Assembly (NCBI GenBank): GCA_964561545.1
Contig: CAZLQF010000003.1
Coordinates: forward strand, 77,836 to 141,835
Direction of reading: 5' to 3'
DNA from: CAZLQF01 sp964561545
Lineage (GTDB): Bacteria; Bacteroidota; Bacteroidia; CAILMK01; CAYYUA01
Length of the DNA stretch: 64,000 nt
The notes beneath the pieces were generated by a model that worked only from the letters and a program-made list of their open reading frames with translations, made no database searches and was not told where the DNA came from. Position 1 is the first letter of the stretch. Every line of letters begins with the position of its first letter. The position numbers were made by a program, and so were the translations under genes. Below, piece by piece: positions 1 to 8,759 of the stretch.

Positions 1-2
1 AG

Positions 3-1118
3 GATCATCTATCGGAAGAGCCCGATAGTATGAAGATTAGTTGCGAAGTACCAAAAGATTTAACTTGTGTATCTAATGGGCGACTCACCAACACTACAAA
101 ACGCTCGGATGGCTATCAACGCTATTCTTGGTTGGTTAGCTACCCGATTAACAATTACAATGTTACCCTTAACATTGGCCATTATACCCATTTTGAGGAC
201 CAGTATGTTAATGAAAACGATACCCTTGAGCTGGACTACTACGTACTTGACTACAACAAAGGCAAAGCCAAGGATCATTTTCTGCAAGTGCCTGGGATGT
301 TAGGATGCTTCGAAGAATATTTTGGCCCTTATCCATTTCCAAAGGATGGCTATGGTTTAGTAGAAACACCTTATTGGGGCATGGAACATCAGGGAGCCAT
401 CGCTTATGGTAATAACTATGAAAACAATGAATTAGGATTTGATTACATTATTATCCATGAAAGTGCCCATGAATGGTGGGGCAATAGCATCAGTACCCAC
501 GATCATGGAGCATTGTGGATTCATGAATCATTTACCACTTATGCTGAAGCGCTTTTTGTAGAATGTAAGTACGATTATTCCACAGCCATTAAGTACCTAA
601 AATCACAAAAACCAAGAATTCAAAACAAGGAGCCGATATTGGGGCCATTAGGAGTAAATTTCAATAGCTTTCAGTCATCAGACATGTACTACAAAGGTTC
701 ATGGATGTTACATACATTGAGAAGCACCATCAATGACGATGAACAATGGTTTCATATGTTAAGGTCGCTTAACCAGAAATTTCGCAATGACATCGTAACA
801 ACCCAAACGATAACAACTTTTATCAATGACCGTACCTCCATAGAGCTATCTAACTTTTTTAAGCAATATTTAAGGCATCCCGAACCGCCAAAATTTGAAT
901 ATCGCCTCATAGAAAAGGGCAATCGGGTAATGATCAAATACAGGTGGGTTACCAATACCGTTGCTTACAAAATGCCAATTTCAATTAAGGTTGGAAAAAA
1001 AGGTAAAAAAAGACTTCGGCCATCTCAAGAGTGGCAAACCCAAGATTTAGGTTCAATCAACAAGGATCATGTAAAAGTGGCTACGGATAAGTTTTATGTA
1101 ATTCTTCAAGAAAAGTAA
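3..1118 (+). CDS. M1 family metallopeptidase, C-terminal part (5' end outside window)
   Basis: Zinc-dependent M1 aminopeptidase-type enzyme, probably exported or periplasmic as is usual for Bacteroidota homologues. The reading frame is open from base 3, and the residues before the first ATG at base 30 (DHLSEEPDSMKIS) continue the conserved M1 N-terminal domain, so the gene starts upstream of the window. The substrate-recognition motif appears as GMEHQ (378-392) instead of the classical GAMEN. The zinc site is HESAHEWWG (from 456), with the third ligand Glu in the HESF segment 18 residues after the second zinc His. About 372 residues are present. A second, full-length M1 enzyme with a classical GAMEN motif lies at 57458. 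The next gene is convergent. Confidence 0.9.
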   Translation, partial: DHLSEEPDSMKISCEVPKDLTCVSNGRLTNTTKRSDGYQRYSWLVSYPINNYNVTLNIGHYTHFEDQYVNENDTLELDYYVLDYNKGKAKDHFLQVPGMLGCFEEYFGPYPFPKDGYGLVETPYWGMEHQGAIAYGNNYENNELGFDYIIIHESAHEWWGNSISTHDHGALWIHESFTTYAEALFVECKYDYSTAIKYLKSQKPRIQNKEPILGPLGVNFNSFQSSDMYYKGSWMLHTLRSTINDDEQWFHMLRSLNQKFRNDIVTTQTITTFINDRTSIELSNFFKQYLRHPEPPKFEYRLIEKGNRVMIKYRWVTNTVAYKMPISIKVGKKGKKRLRPSQEWQTQDLGSINKDHVKVATDKFYVILQEK

Positions 1119-1397
1119 ATTTTACAACACAATTCTGCCTTTTTATCATTACCAATCAGCCAGAAAGGTATAGGAAAGGCGTTTTGGGAGGTTGAATTAA
1201 AAATGGGTACAAAAGCATCTTATTTCAAATACAAAAGTACATTTGATATTTACGCCCTATCCTAATTTAAACAATTGCCAATCAATAACATGTATTTGAA
1301 GCAGCCAGCATTGCTAATTTAGATTCAGGTAGCATAGCCACCAATGGGATTGGTTTAAATTCAGTCTGAATGGTCAGTTAGTTATTTAAGAAAGGGC

Positions 1398-2144
1398 TTA
1401 CATTTCCATACCTCCACAAACGCTAAGCGTTTGCCCCGTAATGTAGGCACTCATGTCAGAAGCCAAGAAAACTGCTGTATTGGCCACATCTTCTGATTGA
1501 CCCGGACGCTGTAGCGGAATGATCGCTTGCCATTTTTTGAGTGTTGCTTCATCCAATTCCTCGGTCATTTCGGTTTCAATGAATCCCGGTGCCACAACAT
1601 TGCTACGAATGTTTCTGGAGCCCAATTCTTTTGCCAGAGACTTGGAAAAACCTACAATGCCAGCTTTGGAAGCAGCATAATTAGATTGACCTGGATTGCC
1701 TTGCAAGCCTACAATGGAGCTTACGTGGATGAAAGAACCCTTGCGGTTTTTCATCATTGGCTTGACGGCAAACTTGGATATATTGAAAATGGACTTGAGA
1801 TTGGTATTGATGACCTCATCCCATTGTTCTTCATTTAGGCGAAGCAGTAAATTGTCCTGCGTTATGCCTGCATTGTTAACCACCACTTCCAATCCTTCAA
1901 AGTCCTGAGTGATATTTTTAATCAATTCCTCAGCAGCTTGATAATCTGCGGCATCCGATTGGTACCCTTTGGCTTTTACACCATGCTCTTCAAGTTCCTG
2001 AGCCAAAGCTTGTGCTTTTTCCACAGAGGAGCGATAAGTAAAGGCGATGTTGGCACCTTGTTCGGAAAATTTTTGAGCAATGCCTTTACCAATGCCTCGG
2101 GTAGCACCGGTTATAAGGGCTGTTTTTCCTTCTAATAATTGCAT
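1398..2144 (-). CDS. fabG: 3-oxoacyl-[acyl-carrier-protein] reductase FabG
   Basis: NADPH-dependent reductase of the elongation cycle of type II fatty acid synthesis, cytosolic. The 248-residue product has the family's usual length. It shows the cofactor motif TGATRGIG (residues 12-19), NNAG (90-93), the catalytic Ser143, and the YxxxK pair Tyr156/Lys160. The C-terminal PGFIETEMTEEL and ITGQTLSVCGGM segments are typical of FabG rather than of generic SDR enzymes. It lies 53 bp downstream of sucD on the same strand and may be co-transcribed. No acp or fabF lies beside it, so a non-FabG SDR role cannot be fully excluded. Confidence 0.9.
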   Translation of the reverse strand: MQLLEGKTALITGATRGIGKGIAQKFSEQGANIAFTYRSSVEKAQALAQELEEHGVKAKGYQSDAADYQAAEELIKNITQDFEGLEVVVNNAGITQDNLLLRLNEEQWDEVINTNLKSIFNISKFAVKPMMKNRKGSFIHVSSIVGLQGNPGQSNYAASKAGIVGFSKSLAKELGSRNIRSNVVAPGFIETEMTEELDEATLKKWQAIIPLQRPGQSEDVANTAVFLASDMSAYITGQTLSVCGGMEM

Positions 2145-2197
2145 TTGAGGATTTTTATGTTAATAACTGCAAATCGTTAACTGCAACCTGTCAATGG

Positions 2198-3079
2198 TTA
2201 ACTGCCCACTGTTTGAAGCGCACTGCTCATGGTTGATCCAATGTGAGCCGGATTGTCAACCACGTGAATGCCACAATCCCTCATTACCTTCATCTTCGCT
2301 TCGGCTGTGTCTTCAGAACCCCCTACAATGGCGCCGGCATGGCCCATTCTTCGGCCTTTTGGTGCTGTTTGCCCGGCAATGAATCCTACAACAGGTTTCG
2401 TTCCGTGTTCATAAACCCAGCGAGCAGCTTCAGACTCCATAGGACCGCCAATCTCACCGATCATGATAATGCCTTCTGTATCTTGATCGTTGGTCAACAT
2501 CTCCACTGCTTCTTTAGTAGAGGTACCAATGATGGGATCACCACCAATGCCAATACAAGTAGATTGTCCCAAATTTTGTTTGGTTACTTGATCAACTGCT
2601 TCATAGGTTAATGTACCTGAACGGGAAACAATACCAATTTTACCTGGTGTGTGGATGAAACCCGGCATGATGCCAACCTTGCATTCTCCAGGCGTAATTA
2701 CACCAGGACAATTGGGACCTACCAACCGGCAATTCTTATCAGATAAAAATTCCTGAACAGTGATCATGTCTTTCGTTGGAATGCCTTCTGTGATACAAAC
2801 CACCAAATCAACCCCTGCATCGGCTGCTTCCATTATAGAATCGGCAGCAAATGGGGGAGGTACAAAGATTACGGAAACATTGGCACCTGCCTCCCTTACG
2901 GCTCCTTCAACGGTATCAAAAACTGGCTTGTCAAGATGCTTAGTGCCTCCTTTTCCTGGCGTTACACCGCCAATAACATTCGTACCATATTCGATCATTT
3001 GCTCGGCATGAAATGAGCCTTCCTTGCCGGTAAATCCTTGTACAACGATTCGGGAATCTTTATTGACTAAAATGCTCAT
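2198..3079 (-). CDS. sucD: Succinate--CoA ligase [ADP-forming] subunit alpha
   Basis: Alpha subunit of succinyl-CoA synthetase, which makes ATP or GTP from succinyl-CoA in the TCA cycle. The 293-residue length matches the family. The N-terminal CoA-binding Rossmann domain contains VQGFTGKEGSFH. The ligase domain contains VGPNCPGVITP and the phosphorylated active-site His247 in GRRMGHAGAIVGG. The beta subunit (sucC) is not adjacent, which is common in Bacteroidota. The KorAB 2-oxoacid:ferredoxin oxidoreductase at 43622-46577 could supply succinyl-CoA (inference). The ATG start at 3077-3079 is well supported because MSILVNKDSRIVVQG is the typical N-terminus. Confidence 0.95.
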   Translation of the reverse strand: MSILVNKDSRIVVQGFTGKEGSFHAEQMIEYGTNVIGGVTPGKGGTKHLDKPVFDTVEGAVREAGANVSVIFVPPPFAADSIMEAADAGVDLVVCITEGIPTKDMITVQEFLSDKNCRLVGPNCPGVITPGECKVGIMPGFIHTPGKIGIVSRSGTLTYEAVDQVTKQNLGQSTCIGIGGDPIIGTSTKEAVEMLTNDQDTEGIIMIGEIGGPMESEAARWVYEHGTKPVVGFIAGQTAPKGRRMGHAGAIVGGSEDTAEAKMKVMRDCGIHVVDNPAHIGSTMSSALQTVGS

Positions 3080-3556
3080 GATGTAGGTTTATTTACTTTT
3101 GAACGGGTTTTTCAAAAGTGCCAAAATACAACAATTGTTGAAGATTTAAAAAAGCATATCTTCAGGTTAGTAGCCATTGTTAAAATTAAAAGAATTTAGG
3201 TGAGGTAAATTGCCGGTCTGTTTAAATTTTTACTGATTTAAAATGTTGATAGGCCTTGAATAAGTTATTGCAAGCCCGAACCAGCTATGAAGGGGGCTAG
3301 AGATTATTACAGATTTTTTAGACCGGCCTTAGTAAAACCGCTCTGTTAGCCTCCAATCTGCTAAGGGGAATGTATCTCAGAGCTTTCGCATAAACCATCA
3401 TCCCTTTCAAGGGATTGGAAATTAAAAGCCTTCTCCATAACGGCATGGCTAAAGGGTTAATGACTTGAAGATTTATCAGTTAAGTTTGATAGGTGCAGAA
3501 ATCTGTGATAATTAGTGATTAAATAACAGCAAAAAAATGACTGAGGCATGAGTGTT
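3080..3556. other. Intergenic region without a recognisable gene
   Basis: This 477-bp, AT-rich stretch lies upstream of sucD. I see no ORF with a family signature and no tRNA-like fold. It contains a small palindrome at 3400-3415 (ATCCCTT, 2-nt loop, AAGGGAT) that resembles the one near 22310. The sucD promoter should lie at its left end, but I find no perfect TAnnTTTG element there. Confidence 0.5.
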
Positions 3557-3853
3557 TTAATCAAGTTTATCAATTGTTTCTAAAGACCAAGCCTCAGGCT
3601 TCGCAGCAAATAATTTTTTAGTATCAGCCCAGGTTTCCTTAAATAGGTTCGATTGACGGTATCGTTCGAGCGATGCCTGATCCTCCCAATAACTGTATGT
3701 AAACAGGATCCGAGGGGCACTTTGATCTTTTAATAATTCCAGGTAATTGCAGCCTTCAAAAGCCCTGATCCTGGCTTTGCTGTTGTTAAAGATCTCCATA
3801 AATTCTGGAATGGCTTCTTCCCTGAATGTCATTTTTACAACCCTAATTATCAT
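3557..3853 (-). CDS. Antibiotic biosynthesis monooxygenase (ABM) domain protein
   Basis: A single ABM/dimeric alpha-beta barrel domain of 98 residues, which is normal for the family. The N-terminus MIIRVVKMTFREEAIPEFMEIF and the central LFTYSYWEDQASLERYRQS segment are the typical strand-helix pattern. Members include quinol monooxygenases and haem-degrading enzymes, as well as proteins of unknown role, so the substrate cannot be assigned. The start codon overlaps the end of the upstream DUF62 gene by 4 bp (ATGA-type), so the two are translationally coupled. Confidence 0.75.
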   Translation of the reverse strand: MIIRVVKMTFREEAIPEFMEIFNNSKARIRAFEGCNYLELLKDQSAPRILFTYSYWEDQASLERYRQSNLFKETWADTKKLFAAKPEAWSLETIDKLD

Positions 3854-4623
3854 TCGAATTCTAATATTATGATTTGACCAATTTCCAACCCCAACAATTT
3901 TGCAGCATTTCCTTTGTTAATGGCTATTTCAAGCAACCCTGTTGTTCCAAATAAAGCCACCCGTTCACCTTCAGGCACATCCTCGTAATGCTCCGATATT
4001 TTGTTGATGTATTCATTTTTGCTGTAATTAAGCTTTTCTTGCTTTTTACCCTGGTAGCGCTCAAAGTTTTCATAAGCAATGTTGGTGATGACATTTCCAA
4101 AGTTATCAATATGGATAACTGTACCTCTTATGATGTCCTCCATTAATATGGCCCGCAGGCTCATGCGGGTTTGAACTTCAGTCGTCTCATTTGCAAAATC
4201 CTTTATTTCAGCACCTTCCTTGAGTTGGCAAGCTGTTGAGGCCATGATGTATTTTAGCGGAAATTTTAAATCCGCCTTGTTAGCAACCGGGAGTTGGTAG
4301 ATTTTTTGAAAAGGTTCATCAGTAATGAGCGTAATGAGGCCATTGTCCTTGGCCAGAAAATATTGGTTGTTGATCACTGCTAAAATATAGGAACTTCCAA
4401 TATCAATATCTGATTCTACGCTAATGAGATGAATGGTGTTTGCGGGAAAATCCTGGTACGTATAGCGTAAAACAAAGGCTGCTTCTCCAATGTTGAAGGG
4501 TTGAATTTGGTGAGCAATGTCCACTAAATTCACCGATGGCACGCGGTTAAGAATATACCCCTTGACTGCAGGTACGTAAAAATCTTTTAAACCTAAGTCG
4601 GTTGTAAGGGTTATAATTGACAT
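3850..4623 (-). CDS. SAM hydrolase / S-adenosyl-L-methionine hydroxide adenosyltransferase (DUF62)
   Basis: Member of the DUF62 / SAM-dependent chlorinase-fluorinase superfamily. Most bacterial members cleave SAM to adenosine and methionine with hydroxide as nucleophile. The 257 residues start with the nucleotide-binding motif ITLTTDLGLKDFYVPAVKG and contain HIDNFGNVITNI in the C-terminal domain, both family hallmarks. The specialised halogenase activity is not indicated. It is first in a two-gene unit with the ABM protein (4-bp overlap) and divergent from phoH. A TAATTTTG element lies 20 bp upstream of its start. Confidence 0.85.
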   Translation of the reverse strand: MSIITLTTDLGLKDFYVPAVKGYILNRVPSVNLVDIAHQIQPFNIGEAAFVLRYTYQDFPANTIHLISVESDIDIGSSYILAVINNQYFLAKDNGLITLITDEPFQKIYQLPVANKADLKFPLKYIMASTACQLKEGAEIKDFANETTEVQTRMSLRAILMEDIIRGTVIHIDNFGNVITNIAYENFERYQGKKQEKLNYSKNEYINKISEHYEDVPEGERVALFGTTGLLEIAINKGNAAKLLGLEIGQIIILEFE

Positions 4624-4642
4624 GCTTTGGTTGATTGAGTCG

Positions 4643-4650
4643 CAAAATTA
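4643..4650 (-). promoter_or_regulatory. Candidate -7 element for the DUF62 gene
   Basis: On the minus strand this reads TAATTTTG, a match to the Bacteroidota -7 consensus TAnnTTTG, 20 bp upstream of the ATG at 4623. No good -33 TTTG is found at the usual spacing, so this is only a candidate. Confidence 0.4.
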
Positions 4651-4686
4651 TTTTAACTTTTCCAATATAAATTTAAAAGCAAACAT

Positions 4687-5649
4687 TTGAGCGAAATTAA
4701 GATTAAACTTGACGAAATACATCCGGTAGAAATCTTAGGCAGCAATAATGAAAAGCTAAAGATCATTCAAGAAGCATTTCCCAAATTACAAATCCACGCC
4801 AGGGGAAACGAGCTAAAAATCCAAGGAGACACATCAGAGATTGAGCGGCTTGATGAAAAACTTAACCGCATGATAAACCATGTGCTTAGGCATGATCAGT
4901 TGCCAGAAAATCGCTTGGTTGAAATAATTAAATCTGAGCAGCCAGAACTAAAGAATGGCAGTAAAGAAGATAAGTCTGATGTATTGGTGCATGGCAACCA
5001 TGGCTTGGTAATCCGCACCAAAACCATTAACCAGCAAAAGCTTTACCAAGCTACGCAGGACAATGATTTGGTATTTGCTACTGGCCCGGCTGGTACAGGC
5101 AAAACTTATACATCTGTAGCAATAGCTGTTCGGGCTTTGAAAAATAAGGAAGTAAAAAAGATCATCCTAACCCGTCCTGCCGTGGAGGCGGGAGAAAGTT
5201 TGGGTTTTTTACCAGGGGATATCAGTGAAAAAGTAGATCCCTATTTACAGCCTCTTTACGATGCCTTGTACGATATGATACCCGGGGATAAACTCAGGGA
5301 GTATTTGGAAAACAAAACCATAGAAATTGCACCCTTGGCCTTTATGCGGGGTAGAACTTTGAACAACGCTTACGTAATTCTGGACGAAGCTCAAAATGCT
5401 ACTTCGATGCAGCTTAAGATGTTTTTAACGCGTATGGGTCCTGATGCAAAATTTATGGTCAATGGGGACCTAACCCAGATCGACCTGCCAATGCAACAAA
5501 CCTCAGGTTTGGTTAAAGCCATTAACCTCTTAAAAGATATTGAAGGAGTAGAAGTGGTGCAGTTGGATGTTAATGATGTAACTCGCCATAAACTTGTGAA
5601 AGATATCATTGGCGCTTATGAAGAAGATGCCCAGCAAAGTAATAAGTAG
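4687..5649 (+). CDS. PhoH family ATPase
   Basis: Cytosolic P-loop protein of the PhoH/PhoL family, linked in other bacteria to RNA metabolism alongside YbeY. Its exact activity is unresolved. The 320 residues carry a small N-terminal KH-like segment, a Walker A motif GPAGTGKT near residue 133, and a Walker B motif VILDEAQNAT in the second half. The RMGPDAKFMVNGDLTQIDLP segment is the family's sensor region. The start is a TTG at 4687. No in-frame ATG lies near it, and the N-terminal sequence is colinear with homologues as I remember them. It is divergent from the DUF62 gene. Confidence 0.88.
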   Translation: MSEIKIKLDEIHPVEILGSNNEKLKIIQEAFPKLQIHARGNELKIQGDTSEIERLDEKLNRMINHVLRHDQLPENRLVEIIKSEQPELKNGSKEDKSDVLVHGNHGLVIRTKTINQQKLYQATQDNDLVFATGPAGTGKTYTSVAIAVRALKNKEVKKIILTRPAVEAGESLGFLPGDISEKVDPYLQPLYDALYDMIPGDKLREYLENKTIEIAPLAFMRGRTLNNAYVILDEAQNATSMQLKMFLTRMGPDAKFMVNGDLTQIDLPMQQTSGLVKAINLLKDIEGVEVVQLDVNDVTRHKLVKDIIGAYEEDAQQSNK

Positions 5650-5890
5650 CTTATAGAAGAATTTCCAAGAATTTAGATTGGCGAACATTCAATACTTTTC
5701 TCTTCCATGTTATCCCTAAGGTGCCAATAGGCTATTGCCGAATTAAATGCGGATTTTTTCACGATGCCAATTATTTATTACAAAATGATTCATGGCTAAT
5801 CGTTGAAAGTACTTGCCTTTTCTACTATCTACTAACCAAGAAATCCTGGGAACTTGGCCTTCGAGGTACTGTATTTTTTACTTTGTAAAA

Positions 5891-6700
5891 TTAATTGCTT
5901 GGTGCCGGTATACTTCCTTTTTTAGGAAAATGGACAGAGAATCCTATTAGTAGCTGAAATCCCGATTGGGCTATTTCAACATCAGCCGCACGGTTTATAA
6001 ACTCTCTGTTAATATCGTTGAGGCTTTGATGGAATTTAGCTTCAATGTAAATGGAACTTGTGGGGCCTACCACAAAACGGGAACCTGCACCGATTAATAG
6101 GGGAAATTCATTGTCTGAAAAGCCATTCAGATCGTTAACAATTACTGAATTGCTTACATCAGAGAATGCTACTTTTATGGAAGCGTCCAATAATATATTC
6201 AGGGCCGCACCCCCTTGGATGTAGAACTGCTGAAATATACTCCCAAAAAGGTGATTAAAATTGGTTTGGTATTTCATGTAAAAAGGAAGGGTTAGGTAGT
6301 TCAGGCTTATGTTCCAGGTTTGAGTAGTGGTATCAAGTTTTTGGGCCATTTCACTTGATTTACTGATGTAGCCAGGTTCAAATTGATAGGCATTGCCCGT
6401 GTTGCTTCCATATTTCCCAAACAACTGGATTGAGAAGCCAGAACCTGGACTCAATGACAAACGGTCGGTCTGTGGTTGAGGAGTAAAAATGAGGGTATTC
6501 GTGTTGACTCCGTTTTTAATGCCCAATTCGAAAGTAGAATTCTCTATAATACCCAATGGGCTTTTAACCAGGTTGCCTTCTTTATGATCATCTTGATAGT
6601 TAACATCCTGACCAAGACCAGTTAATGCTGGCATTAATGCTATAACAAAAGCAGCAACCTGTTTTAAGAATGAATGCCTCATTAAACTGATTTTAGCCAT
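5891..6700 (-). CDS. Putative outer-membrane beta-barrel protein
   Basis: A 269-residue exported protein. The N-terminus has basic residues followed by a hydrophobic run (FVIALMPALTGLG) ending near a GLGQD cleavage-like site. The rest alternates short polar/aromatic strands such as FYMKYQTNFNHLFGS and FYIQGGAALNILLDAS, and the tail strand FQLLIGFSVHFPKKG fits an OMP_b-brl/PorT-like barrel. No enzyme motif is seen. It stands alone, convergent with phoH and divergent from the phosphatase at 6832. The exact barrel family is not certain. Confidence 0.6.
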   Translation of the reverse strand: MAKISLMRHSFLKQVAAFVIALMPALTGLGQDVNYQDDHKEGNLVKSPLGIIENSTFELGIKNGVNTNTLIFTPQPQTDRLSLSPGSGFSIQLFGKYGSNTGNAYQFEPGYISKSSEMAQKLDTTTQTWNISLNYLTLPFYMKYQTNFNHLFGSIFQQFYIQGGAALNILLDASIKVAFSDVSNSVIVNDLNGFSDNEFPLLIGAGSRFVVGPTSSIYIEAKFHQSLNDINREFINRAADVEIAQSGFQLLIGFSVHFPKKGSIPAPSN

Positions 6701-6808
6701 TGCTTCCTTTTCCTCATATTCAGCTATTTAGGCCAATTGGAAAATAGAAATGAGATGTACAATAAAGCATCTATTGGTAGACTTAAAGGTAAATTAAAAT
6801 TGGCATCT

Positions 6809-6816
6809 TATTTTTG
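6809..6816 (+). promoter_or_regulatory. Candidate -7 element upstream of the phosphatase gene
   Basis: TATTTTTG matches the TAnnTTTG consensus and lies 15 bp before the ATG at 6832, which would give a very short leader. No clear -33 partner is visible. Confidence 0.3.
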
Positions 6817-6831
6817 CCCTAAATCGAAACT

Positions 6832-8727
6832 ATGCAAATATACAAGTCACTTTCAAAGTTGTTTTTAATTGCCTGTTTTCCATTAGCCACCACGGCTCAG
6901 GATATTTCTATTCCAAAAGTTCATTCCAACATATTTCGTTCCAAAGAAGGCCAACTTTATTATGAAAAACCGGATGGAACCAAATGCCCTATGATTGAGT
7001 CTAAATCAGAATATACCCTCAAGCAAATGCGTGGAGGAATTAAGGGAACATCCAAAGGCATCGAATTCAATTTTGACCAATATACCTTAGAAGGTAAGTT
7101 GTATTATGGTTTTATTGACCATGAGGATGCCCGTCATCCCTTACCGGTCTATTTCAAAGAATATGCAGCAATAAGAGAGGGAAGGGCATTTATACCCGTG
7201 AAGGAAGCTTTGAGTGGTGAGTATGATATGGTTAATTGGCAAGAAAGCGGACAAGGGACTTTGGGCTACCGCGTTACCACTAAGTCGGGCAAAATGCTTT
7301 ACGATGGCAAGTTTACCTTTCAATACGATGATGGCTTTAAAGTTGATACCAGCGTGATCGAGGGGCCATTTGTAAATAAAATTCAACCTGATGGTGCTGT
7401 TATATCATTTCAAACCAATGAACCCATCAAAGCCAAAATTGTCATTGAAGATCGCACATTTAGGGCTGCCCAAGCTTCTAAAAACCATGAAATCCAGGTT
7501 AAAAACTTAAAACCTAATACCAAATATGTATACCAGGTTATCTGTGGCGACCTAACCAGATCTTATGAACTAAGAACGGCTCTCCGGGAAGGATCTGATG
7601 AAGCATTTACATTTGCTTATGCCAGTGACAGTAGACATGGCAAAGGAGGTGGAGAGCGGCATATTCACGGAGTCAATGCCTATATTATGAAACGGATATT
7701 TGCTGCTGCTTCTCATCACGATGCCCGATTCATGCAATTTACAGGGGATTTAATCGATGGTTACCTTAATCATCCGGATGAAATGAAACTTCAATATGCC
7801 AATTGGAAAAGGGCAGTGGAGCCTTATGCCCATTATTTACCCTTTTACGCAAGCTTTGGTAATCATGAAGCCCTCACGACCGTATTTAATGATGGTAGCA
7901 AATATGGGGTTTCCGTAGACCGGTTTCCTTATGATTCGGGATCAGCTGAAAAAGTTTTTGCAGAGATGTTCGTCAATCCTGAAAATGGACCTTTAAGCGA
8001 AGATGGAGCTTCTTATGATCCGGAGCCAGGAGCAAGGAATTTCCCTTCCTATAAAGAAAATGCGTTTTACTACACATATGCTAATGTAGCCATTGTTTCA
8101 TTAAATTCGGATTACTGGTATTCGCCTTCCATACAATACAATCCGGAGATCAGTGGCAATCTGCATGGTTACATTATGGATCAGCAACTGTCGTGGTTGA
8201 GGGAAACACTCAGCAACCTTGAACAAAACCAAAACATTGATCATATACTTGTAACGCAACATACCCCTGCTTTTCCTAATGGTGGCCATGTTGATGATGA
8301 TATGTGGTACGATGGCAATAATAAGCCAAGGCCTTACGTCAATGGGGAACAAGTGGAAAAAGGGATTATAGAACGCAGGGATGAATACTTGGATTTGGTC
8401 ATCAACCAAAGCGATAAAGTTAGAGCCATACTAACTGGTGATGAGCACAATTACAACAAAATCAAGATTGCGCAGGACATGCCAAGGTACCCTGATGATT
8501 ACGAGCACGAAAAATTAACCCTGGAAAGGGCTGTTTGGCAGATCAACAATGGCGCTGCCGGAGCTCCTTATTATGCAAAAGAAAAAACACCCTGGATGGA
8601 CCACCTTCGCAACTTTAGTACGCAAAATGCGTTGGTGCTTTTTGATGTAAAAGGAGAAAAACTCTCAATGCGGGTCGTTAATCCAGTTACATTGGAAACT
8701 TTTGATCAATTAAAGCTAAAGGAGTAG
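6832..8727 (+). CDS. Purple acid phosphatase-like metallophosphoesterase, exported
   Basis: A 631-residue secreted phosphohydrolase. A signal peptide (LFLIACFPLATTAQ) leads into a long N-terminal region. A fibronectin-like PAP N-domain follows around residues 195-250 (VKNLKPNTKYVYQV), then a calcineurin-like domain. Metal-binding motifs are ASDSRHG (unusual first block), FTGDLID, SFGNHEA, LVTQHTPAF and TGDEHN. The last replaces the GHxH found in many relatives but keeps the final His. The protein is larger than typical bacterial members because of the N-terminal extension of about 190 residues, whose function I cannot name. purC starts 33 bp downstream and may be co-transcribed. The substrate is unknown. 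Confidence 0.8.
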   Translation: MQIYKSLSKLFLIACFPLATTAQDISIPKVHSNIFRSKEGQLYYEKPDGTKCPMIESKSEYTLKQMRGGIKGTSKGIEFNFDQYTLEGKLYYGFIDHEDARHPLPVYFKEYAAIREGRAFIPVKEALSGEYDMVNWQESGQGTLGYRVTTKSGKMLYDGKFTFQYDDGFKVDTSVIEGPFVNKIQPDGAVISFQTNEPIKAKIVIEDRTFRAAQASKNHEIQVKNLKPNTKYVYQVICGDLTRSYELRTALREGSDEAFTFAYASDSRHGKGGGERHIHGVNAYIMKRIFAAASHHDARFMQFTGDLIDGYLNHPDEMKLQYANWKRAVEPYAHYLPFYASFGNHEALTTVFNDGSKYGVSVDRFPYDSGSAEKVFAEMFVNPENGPLSEDGASYDPEPGARNFPSYKENAFYYTYANVAIVSLNSDYWYSPSIQYNPEISGNLHGYIMDQQLSWLRETLSNLEQNQNIDHILVTQHTPAFPNGGHVDDDMWYDGNNKPRPYVNGEQVEKGIIERRDEYLDLVINQSDKVRAILTGDEHNYNKIKIAQDMPRYPDDYEHEKLTLERAVWQINNGAAGAPYYAKEKTPWMDHLRNFSTQNALVLFDVKGEKLSMRVVNPVTLETFDQLKLKE

Positions 8728-8759
8728 GTCACGCTGCTAACCTGTTTGAAATAAAGGCC

